Of a DNA stretch of 64,000 bases, positions 1-7,236 are shown piece after piece (within the stretch, counting starts at the first letter, position 1; each line of letters starts with the position of its first letter). The position numbers and the translations under genes were made by a program. The notes under the pieces are model-generated. The model searched no databases, was not told the origin of the DNA, and saw nothing but the letters and a program-made list of their open reading frames with translations. This DNA is from Aliiroseovarius sediminis (GTDB lineage Bacteria > Pseudomonadota > Alphaproteobacteria > Rhodobacterales > Rhodobacteraceae): assembly GCF_022678485.1 (NCBI RefSeq), contig NZ_JALBYP010000034.1, positions 62,001 to 126,000 of the forward strand, given 5' to 3'.

Positions 1-1
1 C

Positions 2-622
2 AAACGCGACGCCCCCCCACCCGAGGACGGCCCGCTTCAGGTCATCGTCGTGGTGGAAGGACCGGCCCATCCGGTCACCGTGCGCAAAAAGGACAAGCGG
101 TTCGGCATCTGGGTCAATACCGACGCAATCGAACTGGCGGCTGCACCCAGTTTCTATGCCGTGGCAACCTCGGCCGCGTTGCAGGACACCGTATCCACAT
201 TGGAAGATTTACGTCATCTAATCTCGGTCGAGCGGTCGATCCGCATCAGCGACAATCCGTTCACCAACGAAGACCCCCGTGATTTCACTCGTGCGCTGAT
301 CCGCATCCGCGAAAACTCGGGACTCTACAAGCTGATGGAGAACTCCGTAAACCTGCGCGAGGACACGCTGTTTGACACCCGGATCGGCCTGCCTTCCAAC
401 TTGACCGAAGGTGAATACCGCACACGAATCTTCCTGACGCGAGAAGGTCGCGTTGCGTCACAATATGAAACCGTGATCAACGTGCAGAAGGTCGGGTTGG
501 AACAATGGGTCTTTGATCTCGCCCATGATCAGCCGCTGATCTATGGCATTCTGTCTCTGGTTATCGCGATTGCTGCGGGCTGGGGCGCGTCTGCGTTGTT
601 CCGGGTAATCCTGCGCACGTAA
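2..622 (+). CDS. TIGR02186 family membrane-anchored protein (5' end outside window)
   Basis: The reading frame is open from base 2 to the stop at 620-622, so the gene starts upstream of the window and a GTG at 50 is not the true start. The visible protein ends in a hydrophobic segment (roughly its last 28 residues) followed by a short basic tail, so it is anchored in the inner membrane with the bulk of the chain on the other side. Sequence and size agree with the alphaproteobacterial TIGR02186 family, commonly found beside a TauE/SafE-type sulfite exporter; that neighbour would lie outside this window. No catalytic motif is visible and the function is unknown. Convergent with the helicase gene that follows. 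Confidence 0.75.
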   Translation, partial: KRDAPPPEDGPLQVIVVVEGPAHPVTVRKKDKRFGIWVNTDAIELAAAPSFYAVATSAALQDTVSTLEDLRHLISVERSIRISDNPFTNEDPRDFTRALIRIRENSGLYKLMENSVNLREDTLFDTRIGLPSNLTEGEYRTRIFLTREGRVASQYETVINVQKVGLEQWVFDLAHDQPLIYGILSLVIAIAAGWGASALFRVILRT

Positions 623-636
623 AGCAGTAGTGCGGG

Positions 637-2175
637 TCAGGCTGCGCCGTCCTCTTGCGCCTCTAACGCGAGCGCCGCAGGTTTGCTGGGCAGATCACGG
701 GTCGACAACACATTTTCGGGCCGGGCCAGCGCATAGCGTTTAACCCAGTGCAACCGCGTTTCTGCCCGCGTGATCGCCACATAGGCCAAACGTTTCCAAA
801 GCGGCAGGCCCGCCTCGGTCCGCCCCGCACGGGAAGCGGCCCAAATGTCAGGCGCAAATACCTGCACTTCGGGCCATTGCGACCCCTGCGCCTTGTGGAT
901 TGTAACCGCTGCACCGTGCAGAAACGTTGCCCCCATATGCGCGGCATAGGGGATAAAGGGTTCTTCTTCATCCGGTTGTTCGATCTTGATGATCGACGCC
1001 GCCGACAGTTGCGGGTCCTCTGCACCCAACACGTGCAGGCGCGAGAAACCGGGCCGTTTGCCTGGGCCAAGATAAACGCATTGCGCGCCTTTGATCAGCC
1101 CGCGCGCCTCAAGATCGATACGTTTCTTGCGGTGTTTCAAGGGCAGTTCGATCCCGTCACAGATCAAGGGTTCGCCCGGCAAAAGCTCGAACTCAGGCGC
1201 GTCGAACGCCCCACGAAACGCACGGATCAACCGCACCCGCGTTACATTGCGCCAGACGAGTACAGGTGAGCGGGCCATCAAGTCGGCATTGACGCGTGGC
1301 GCCACGACGACGCGATCATCGCTGCGAGCTGCCTCTTCTATCATGCGCTCGAACCCCGCGAAATCCAGCGTATCGTCCGCCAGCGCGTGGGCCAGATCAA
1401 GGATCGGGTTATCCTGCGCTTGTCGGTGAATGCGGTGTAGAACCATCTTGCGGCTGTCACCCAGGCGATCAAAAATCATCTCGCCAGACTGGCCGACAGG
1501 TGCCAGCTGCGCCGGATCGCCGAACAGAACGAGAGTCGGGAAAATCTCGCGAAGGTCATTGAATTGCTTTTCGTCCAGCATCGAGCTTTCATCAACGAAC
1601 CCTACATCCAACGGGTCGTCGCGGCGCTTCCAACCGGTTATGAAATCCGAGCCGCGCAGGCCTGCCGTTGCGAGCGCTCCCGGTATGGATTTATGGGTCT
1701 GATAGAAGGCATGGGCGCGATCCAGCGCTTCTTCTGTCAGGCCTTCGACGGCGGGTCGATCGCCTCTGCCTGCCAGCCACTCAGCGATCTTTTCGTATTC
1801 CGGGTCATAGACGGGGGTGTAAAGAATGCGGTGAATGGTTGTCGCTGGCACGCCACGATTACGCAGCACACTTGCGGCCTTGTTCGTCGGGGCAAGGATG
1901 GCCAGCGTTCTGCGATCCTTGCGGCGTTTTCCTTCCCAATCGCCCGACACGACCTCAACCCCCGCGTCTTCCAGGGCGCGGTAAAGCTGTGCCAGAAGCA
2001 TGGTCTTGCCCGAGCCCGCTTTGCCGATCACCGCCATCACGTTGGATTTTCCATCGGATAGCGGCGTCAGCAACGCATCGTCCAGATTGACGCCCGCACC
2101 GCGCAGCATGTCGGCTACGCGGTCATGGGCTTCGGCTTGGTCGTCGGAATAGGTCAGGGGCGCGCCAGTTTTCAT
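637..2175 (-). CDS. RecD-like ATP-dependent DNA helicase (superfamily 1)
   Basis: 512-residue AAA/UvrD_C_2-type helicase. The Walker A motif GKAGSGKT is at residues 51-58. It is followed by a motif Ia region with TNKAA, a DExx-type box (VDESSML), the motif III segment GDPAQLAPVG, and a C-terminal UvrD_C_2 region with TIHKAQGSQ and YVAITRAE. This is the arrangement of Dda/RecD2-like 5'-3' DNA helicases. It is much shorter than RecD2 and lacks its N-terminal helix-hairpin-helix part, so it is probably a stand-alone repair or replication-restart helicase rather than a RecBCD subunit. The ATG at 2175 is the first start in frame. It lies 67 bases beyond the luxI stop on the same strand, but a functional link to quorum sensing is not implied. 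Confidence 0.88.
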   Translation of the reverse strand: MKTGAPLTYSDDQAEAHDRVADMLRGAGVNLDDALLTPLSDGKSNVMAVIGKAGSGKTMLLAQLYRALEDAGVEVVSGDWEGKRRKDRRTLAILAPTNKAASVLRNRGVPATTIHRILYTPVYDPEYEKIAEWLAGRGDRPAVEGLTEEALDRAHAFYQTHKSIPGALATAGLRGSDFITGWKRRDDPLDVGFVDESSMLDEKQFNDLREIFPTLVLFGDPAQLAPVGQSGEMIFDRLGDSRKMVLHRIHRQAQDNPILDLAHALADDTLDFAGFERMIEEAARSDDRVVVAPRVNADLMARSPVLVWRNVTRVRLIRAFRGAFDAPEFELLPGEPLICDGIELPLKHRKKRIDLEARGLIKGAQCVYLGPGKRPGFSRLHVLGAEDPQLSAASIIKIEQPDEEEPFIPYAAHMGATFLHGAAVTIHKAQGSQWPEVQVFAPDIWAASRAGRTEAGLPLWKRLAYVAITRAETRLHWVKRYALARPENVLSTRDLPSKPAALALEAQEDGAA

Positions 2176-2242
2176 GACGCAACCCTACCCTGCGCACAGA
2201 TACTGCGCCAGCACAGAGGGCACAGATGAGTTCGATAATTTC

Positions 2243-2893
2243 CTATGCGCTTGCCGAGATATCGTCGGGTGTCGCAACGCGCTGACCAAGACCCAGCGAA
2301 TAGCGCAGCCAGTTTTTGCTGGTTTCGCGATCCACGCCCACGCGGGCCAAGGTCGGGGCAAAAGCGTCGTCATTCATCGACCACAGACCAACACCGATAC
2401 GTTCCTTACCCTCACCACCGGTTCCGATCACTTCAGGTTCAAGACCCATCAACCGATAGATACGTTCCATTCGCGGATCGAAAACACCGACGTAATGGCG
2501 CAGCTTGAAAGCTGCCATCAGCTCGCCCGCCCCCAGCGCAAGTGCAGCCGAAGCGCGACGATCGGCACCCGGCGCCAGGCAAAAGCGCGTACATTCCCAG
2601 ATAAGCGGGCTTTCGATATGCACGCCGTCGGTAAGGTGATCGAAATGGTCGTTGACCATCGTGCGGCCCACCGTAGGTAGAAAACGCATCGACCCTCCGT
2701 GGCGGCCATCGGATTGTTCCCAGATCACATAAAGCGGATTCATCGCGTCGTATTCGTCGCGTTCGTGACCTGCCTCGTCCACATGGACCGCCCAGCCCAG
2801 GCGGCGCGAGAACTGTTCGGCGCGATCGCGGAACATGGTGTCAGCCAGAAGCGGGAAGTTGTTCAGATCATTAGCATAGAGATAGCGCAGCAT
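2243..2893 (-). CDS. luxI: Acyl-homoserine-lactone synthase, LuxI family
   Basis: 216 residues. It makes N-acyl-homoserine lactones from S-adenosylmethionine and acyl-ACP in the cytoplasm. The family's near-invariant residues are visible: R24, F28 and W34 in the segment FRDRAEQFSRRLGW, D46 and D49 in ERDEYD, R70 in GSMRFLPT, and E100 and R103 in WECTRF. An AAAGGAG ribosome binding site precedes the ATG. It is transcribed after luxR, across a 90-base gap that is AT-rich and could hold a luxI promoter, but no clear 20-bp lux box is visible in it. Acyl chain length cannot be read from the sequence. Confidence 0.95.
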   Translation of the reverse strand: MLRYLYANDLNNFPLLADTMFRDRAEQFSRRLGWAVHVDEAGHERDEYDAMNPLYVIWEQSDGRHGGSMRFLPTVGRTMVNDHFDHLTDGVHIESPLIWECTRFCLAPGADRRASAALALGAGELMAAFKLRHYVGVFDPRMERIYRLMGLEPEVIGTGGEGKERIGVGLWSMNDDAFAPTLARVGVDRETSKNWLRYSLGLGQRVATPDDISASA

Positions 2894-2983
2894 CGGTTTA
2901 GCTCCTTTGTCCGATTGGTTAGCAACACAATGCTCGCGCTAAGGTTAATTTAAGGCAAATGACTTAAGCGTTTTAGGTGAATT

Positions 2984-3697
2984 TTAAACAATGATGATCC
3001 CGGTCGACAACGCGCGAGCTACCGCGTGGGTTGTATTCATAGCACCCAATTTATGACGCGCTGATTCGATGTACACCCTTAAAGTGTGCTCGGAAATGTT
3101 CAGTTCTGCCGCTGATTGCGCACGATTCATTCCCTTGGCAAGGCAGGTCATCGCCGACAATTCACGCGGTGAAAGCGAAGGAGATTGCAGGTCCTGCCCC
3201 CAGTTTTCGAACTCCAGCGCCTTCTTGTTCAGCTCATGCGCCACAATCATCAGGTCGCGGGTATTCTCATCCACGAAGGTTTCCCACGCGTCATCGTCTG
3301 CTGTCGCGTTCATCGTGAACAAGGCAAATTGACCATTTGGCCCGCGTATCGGAATCGTGAAACCCTGATTGCCCAGTCCGTGCTGCTGTGCATCTTGCAA
3401 CATCGCGCGAGCAGCCTTCGAGGACCAATCTAACTCTTTCCAGATGACGGGCGTAAACCTCTGAAAACAACCGAATATCACCGGGTCAGTGCGCAGATAA
3501 TCCTTTTCAAGATAGCGATCCACCCATTCGGCGCTGTATGTGCCGGCACCGAACCTTTCACCGACAGAATTCACCCAATGGTAAACGGTATGCGCGACCT
3601 CGTAATGGTCTCGCAACGCTTCGGTTACAACCTGAAGATCTTCAAGCGAGCTCGCCGCCTGCAACGTAGAGACAAGGTCTTCCAACCGGCTTTTCAT
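2984..3697 (-). CDS. luxR: LuxR-family autoinducer-binding transcriptional regulator
   Basis: 237 residues: an N-terminal autoinducer-binding domain (about 1-165) and a C-terminal LuxR/GerE helix-turn-helix (about 175-237, starting LSPRELSAM). The ligand-pocket residues of TraR/LuxR proteins are present at W58, Y62, D71, P72 and W86, so this is a ligand-responsive receptor rather than a degenerate solo. It sits directly upstream of luxI, its presumed partner. Its start overlaps the end of a small ORF by 56 bases in another frame, suggesting translational coupling. Confidence 0.93.
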   Translation of the reverse strand: MKSRLEDLVSTLQAASSLEDLQVVTEALRDHYEVAHTVYHWVNSVGERFGAGTYSAEWVDRYLEKDYLRTDPVIFGCFQRFTPVIWKELDWSSKAARAMLQDAQQHGLGNQGFTIPIRGPNGQFALFTMNATADDDAWETFVDENTRDLMIVAHELNKKALEFENWGQDLQSPSLSPRELSAMTCLAKGMNRAQSAAELNISEHTLRVYIESARHKLGAMNTTHAVARALSTGIIIV

Positions 3698-3857
3698 GTC
3701 TGCGCGAGATCTCCGTCTCTTGTCGTGAGGCAGAGGCGATTTCGGTCATGGCAATCAGTCGGGCGTCATCCAGTTGATCCGCCGTAACTGACAAACCGTT
3801 CCGAACCGCATAGGCCTTCAGGTCAGTAAGAACATCAATGATCCATTCATCAGACAT
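3642..3857 (-). CDS. Small conserved-looking protein upstream of and overlapping luxR
   Basis: 71 residues beginning MSDEWIIDVL. The frame extends upstream to 3893, but this ATG gives a compact acidic helical protein. Its first 50 residues look like real coding sequence (amphipathic, with AMTEIASAS), while the tail overlaps the luxR start out of frame. Similar short proteins are, from memory, found just ahead of luxR-type regulators in other roseobacters, so it is probably a genuine first gene of the lux operon. No domain is recognised. A role in tuning luxR translation or activity is a guess based only on position. Confidence 0.6.
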   Translation of the reverse strand: MSDEWIIDVLTDLKAYAVRNGLSVTADQLDDARLIAMTEIASASRQETEISRRHEKPVGRPCLYVAGGELA

Positions 3858-4070
3858 GTAAAGCCTCGTAGTCACAAGTCGGAAAACAACCATCGCATGT
3901 GAAATGTGGCTTTTATATTCACAATATTACCATCCCCATAAATAGCGAGGGTATATCGGCTAACCCGTTGTTCTGTTCAAGTCATGGAAAATTTTCATGT
4001 TTCAGTCGCCGCATACTAAGGCTTGGTTGGGCACGTGATTCGCGGCATATGGGGTGGATGCATAAGAAAA

Positions 4071-4100
4071 AGCCCCCCACCCATAACGGGTGGAGGGCTT
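4071..4100 (-). terminator. Rho-independent terminator of ccr
   Basis: On the minus strand a GC-rich stem (AAGCCCTCCACCC / GGGTGGGGGGCTT, loop about GTTAT) is followed by TTTTTCTT. It lies 21 bases after the ccr stop codon, in the right orientation to end ccr transcription before the lux region. Confidence 0.85.
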
Positions 4101-4121
4101 AACTTTCAGCCGAATACAAGC

Positions 4122-5411
4122 TTATTTCGGGCCCGCCTCAAGCGCATCTTCAAAGGTGCGTAGGCCGGTTTTCGGGGCTTGAACCAAGACCGCCATGTTT
4201 CCGGGTTTGTGTTCATTGCGCAGCATTTTCATATGCGCATCCGGGATCTCATCCCAGGGAAACACCTCGGACATACCGGGGTCGATCCGGCGTTCGATCA
4301 TCATGCGGTTGGCAGATGCGGCCTGTTTCAAGTGGGCAAAGTGGCTGCCCTGAACGCGTTTTTGGTGCATCCACAGATACCGAACGTCGAAGGTGCAATT
4401 GAACCCCGTGGTGCCGGCGCAGATCACGACCATACCGCCTTTTTTGCAGACAAAAGTCGACACTGGGAAGGTTGCTTCACCTGGATGTTCGAACACCATG
4501 TCCACATTGTTGCCTTTGCCGGTGATGTCCCAGATCGCCTTGCCGAACTTGCGGACCTCTTTGAACCAAGCGGCGTATTCGGGCGTGTTCACCGTGGGCA
4601 ACTGGCCCCAGCAGCTAAAGTCTTTACGATTGATCACGCCTTTCGCGCCCAAGGACATGACAAAGTCGCGCTTGTCCTCGTCAGAAATAACACCGATCGC
4701 ATTTGCGCCCGCCGCGTTGATAAGCTGGATCGCGAATGAGCCAAGGCCGCCGGACGCGCCCCAAACCAACACGTTCTGACCCGGCTTCAGCTCGTGCGGC
4801 GCGTGGCCGAACAGCATCCGGTACGCAGTGGCCAGCGTCAGGGTATAGCAGGCGCTTTCTTCCCAAGTCAGGTGCTTGGGGCGTGGCAAAAGCTGCTGAG
4901 CCTGCACGTTGGTAAACTGCGCAAACGACCCATCGGGGGTTTCATATCCCCAAATCCGCTGGCTGGGCGAAAACATGGGGTCGCCCCCGTTACATTCCTC
5001 GTCGTCGCCGTCGTCTTGGTTGCAGTGGATGACCACCTCGTCACCCACTTTCCAGCTTTTCACCTTGTCGCCAACGGCCCACACGATGCCCGACGCGTCA
5101 GAACCCGCGATATGATAATCTGCGCCATGCCCGTCAAAAGGCGATATCGGCACGCCCAGCCCGGCCCAGACACCATTATAATTCACGCCCGCCGCCATGA
5201 CGAGCACCAGCACCTCGTGACTGTCCAGCTTTGGTGTATCCACAACTTCGACCTGAAACGATTTATCCGGCTCGCCGTGGCGTTCGCGACGGATCGCCCA
5301 AGCATACATCTGCGCGGGGACATGGCCCAAAGGCGGCATCTCTCCGATTTCATACAGGTCTTTTTTCGGGGCATCGTAATCTGCGATGCTGGGTTGGGTA
5401 TCCAGAGCCAT
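4122..5411 (-). CDS. ccr: Crotonyl-CoA carboxylase/reductase
   Basis: 429 residues, full length for the family. It performs NADPH-dependent reductive carboxylation of crotonyl-CoA to ethylmalonyl-CoA, the key step of the ethylmalonyl-CoA pathway for acetyl-CoA assimilation in bacteria without isocitrate lyase. It is a medium-chain dehydrogenase/reductase: an N-terminal catalytic part with the active-site segment NYNGVWAGLG (77-86), then a nucleotide-binding fold with the glycine motif GASGGLGSF. The start has an AGGAGG site just before the ATG. It is followed by a strong terminator, so it is monocistronic. The upstream region carries TTGC/GCAA repeats also seen before ecm. Confidence 0.97.
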   Translation of the reverse strand: MALDTQPSIADYDAPKKDLYEIGEMPPLGHVPAQMYAWAIRRERHGEPDKSFQVEVVDTPKLDSHEVLVLVMAAGVNYNGVWAGLGVPISPFDGHGADYHIAGSDASGIVWAVGDKVKSWKVGDEVVIHCNQDDGDDEECNGGDPMFSPSQRIWGYETPDGSFAQFTNVQAQQLLPRPKHLTWEESACYTLTLATAYRMLFGHAPHELKPGQNVLVWGASGGLGSFAIQLINAAGANAIGVISDEDKRDFVMSLGAKGVINRKDFSCWGQLPTVNTPEYAAWFKEVRKFGKAIWDITGKGNNVDMVFEHPGEATFPVSTFVCKKGGMVVICAGTTGFNCTFDVRYLWMHQKRVQGSHFAHLKQAASANRMMIERRIDPGMSEVFPWDEIPDAHMKMLRNEHKPGNMAVLVQAPKTGLRTFEDALEAGPK

Positions 5412-5445
5412 CTGGGCCTCCTGCCGTTACGCGTTATCTGATTCT

Positions 5446-5525
5446 GTTGCCGCATTGCAGAAATGCGGCTGCTAATGCAGCATTACGTATCGCTCCGCAA
5501 GAATGCAACCACATTGCGGCAAATT
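5446..5525 (-). promoter_or_regulatory. Candidate ccr operator region with TTGC/GCAA repeats
   Basis: The 147 bases between ccr and the acyltransferase gene carry several TTGC/GCAA half-sites: TTGCCGCATTGCAG near 5448-5461, GCAAGAATGCAA near 5498-5508 and the palindrome TTGCGGCAA at 5514-5522. ScfR-family acyl-CoA regulators (PccR, RamB, MccR) are known to bind TTTGCAAA-like sequences upstream of such genes. The assignment here is inference. Confidence 0.35.
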
Positions 5526-5558
5526 TTGTAATTTTATGTCGCGAGAAGTGTTGGCGCA

Positions 5559-7007
5559 TCATTTCGGCAAGACAGCGGCATCTGCAACTTCGGCGGGCGC
5601 CAGATCGGAAATTTGCACGGTGCGGATCGCATCGGACAGATGCGCGATCGAGTTCGCGTAGTAAGACAGGATCAGCCGATCCGCCGGCCTGACACGGTAT
5701 CGCGCATCCGGCCCGTCGCCGTCTTCCACCACCAGCTTGCGTGACAAAAGCAGACGAAGCCCCACCTCTGCGGCATAGACCATATCGCCCCGCGGTAAAT
5801 GCACATGGGCACCGCGGCTTTCCATATCGGCGACGAGCGTTTCAAAGCGTTCCTCAATCTGGGCGCGCGTGTGGCCGCCATCTTCAAGAAGGATCGCCGC
5901 GACAACGGGCACGGGAAGCACCGGCACAACGGCGCGGATGCGCGACATCAGCTCTTTGCCCAGCGGGATCAGTATTTGGTTCGGCGTGCGATCACCCAAA
6001 TAGGCGGTCAAAGACAGCGGTGCCCCGAACGACACGCTTGCATATCCAAAACGGTGAAACTTTCCGGTCAGTCGCTGCCAGACATGACGCCCGACATGAC
6101 GCGCAACATATTTGAAGCGCAGACCGAACTTGCGGTGTCCGCTGACATCAGCGGCCACCAAAACGCGGTCTTCAAGCACACGGTCATAGTTCATCGCCAC
6201 TGGCACAAATACCACGTCGCGATTCTTGCCCGGCTCGAAATCCTGCACGATATAGCTGAGCAACCCCAGCTTCGGCGCCCCGACCGTGCCATTCAGGCTC
6301 AGCCCGCCTTCGGGGAACATCGCCTGCGTCACGCCGCCATCGGTCGCCATCCGCACATAGCGCGCCAGCACCTTGCGGTAGAGCGCATTGCGGCTTTTGC
6401 GACGAATGAAGAAGGCCCCCATCGAGCGGATCAGCCCGCGCAACGGCCAGACCCGCGCCCATTCGCCCACCGCATAGGACAGGTGCGACCGCTCAGCCGC
6501 CAGCCATGTCACCAGCACATAGTCCATGTTGGATCGGTGGTTCATGACAAAGACGACGGTCGCATCCGGCTCGATCTCGCGCAGGCGGGCTTCGTCAAAG
6601 GCGCCAAGGCGAACGCGATAAAACGCCCGGCTCAGCAGCTTTGCCACCCAGATCCCGAACCCGAAATAGGCCGTGGCCGAAAACCGCGGCACGATCTCAC
6701 GCGCATAGCGTTGAGCTTTCTCAAAGGCGACCTGTTCGGGAATGCCCTCTTCATGGGCGTGTTCGGCGATTGCCTGCGCGACCTCGGGGTCATAGGACAA
6801 CCGCTGCACCATGTCGTACCGCCGCGCCAACTTGAACGGTTCAATCGGGCGTTCCAGTTTTTCGTTCAGACGCGCCACCGCGCGCTCTAACCGCCGACGG
6901 AAGAACCAGCGAACCGAGGGGAACAGGAAATGCGACGCGAATGTCACCGTGGCAAAAGCCAGGATCAGGATAAGCAGCCAAAGGGGCAGTTCTACGGTGC
7001 GCGTCAT
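5559..7007 (-). CDS. PlsB/PlsC-type glycerolipid acyltransferase
   Basis: 482 residues. A hydrophobic segment at residues about 7-30 anchors it in the inner membrane. The acyltransferase domain carries the catalytic HxxxxD box as HRSNMD (157-162), GAFFIRRK (197-204) and FPEGGLSLNG (231-240). These blocks resemble glycerol-3-phosphate acyltransferase (PlsB-like) more than short PlsC enzymes, and the chain is far longer than the ~250 residues typical of PlsC. The C-terminal 170 residues have no motif that can be named. Expected role: phospholipid synthesis or remodelling. The ATG at 7007 has only a weak ribosome binding site. It lies between ccr and ecm, but the functional connection is unclear. 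Confidence 0.8.
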   Translation of the reverse strand: MTRTVELPLWLLILILAFATVTFASHFLFPSVRWFFRRRLERAVARLNEKLERPIEPFKLARRYDMVQRLSYDPEVAQAIAEHAHEEGIPEQVAFEKAQRYAREIVPRFSATAYFGFGIWVAKLLSRAFYRVRLGAFDEARLREIEPDATVVFVMNHRSNMDYVLVTWLAAERSHLSYAVGEWARVWPLRGLIRSMGAFFIRRKSRNALYRKVLARYVRMATDGGVTQAMFPEGGLSLNGTVGAPKLGLLSYIVQDFEPGKNRDVVFVPVAMNYDRVLEDRVLVAADVSGHRKFGLRFKYVARHVGRHVWQRLTGKFHRFGYASVSFGAPLSLTAYLGDRTPNQILIPLGKELMSRIRAVVPVLPVPVVAAILLEDGGHTRAQIEERFETLVADMESRGAHVHLPRGDMVYAAEVGLRLLLSRKLVVEDGDGPDARYRVRPADRLILSYYANSIAHLSDAIRTVQISDLAPAEVADAAVLPK

Positions 7008-7170
7008 TGAGACACGTTTTCAGGAAATGACGGCAAGGTAAAGACTGTGCGGTGGGCTTTGAAAACAATTGGTTGTCGCGTTTTTGCGGGATGCGGGGTG
7101 CGGCACGACCGTTTTACCCAGCCCGCCGCGGCTGACGTCGCGCTGCGCAACAATATTCCTGCCAATTTAC

Positions 7171-7205
7171 CCCTTGCGAAACATTGTTGCGTCTGCGAAA
7201 AATGC
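7171..7205 (+). promoter_or_regulatory. Candidate ecm operator with TTGCG repeats
   Basis: TTGCGAAA (7174-7181) is followed by TTGCG (7187-7191) and GCGAAAAA (to 7202), then GCTGCAGCGCAAC, all within 60 bases of the ecm start. The pattern resembles the TTGC/GCAA repeats upstream of ccr, suggesting one regulator controls both pathway genes. No experimental consensus can be applied here. Confidence 0.3.
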
Positions 7206-7236
7206 TGCAGCGCAACAACAAGGGGGAATCCCTGCC

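Noticed and set aside
2894-2983. lux box upstream of luxI
   Set aside because: The gap is AT-rich, but no symmetric 18-20 bp element could be found.
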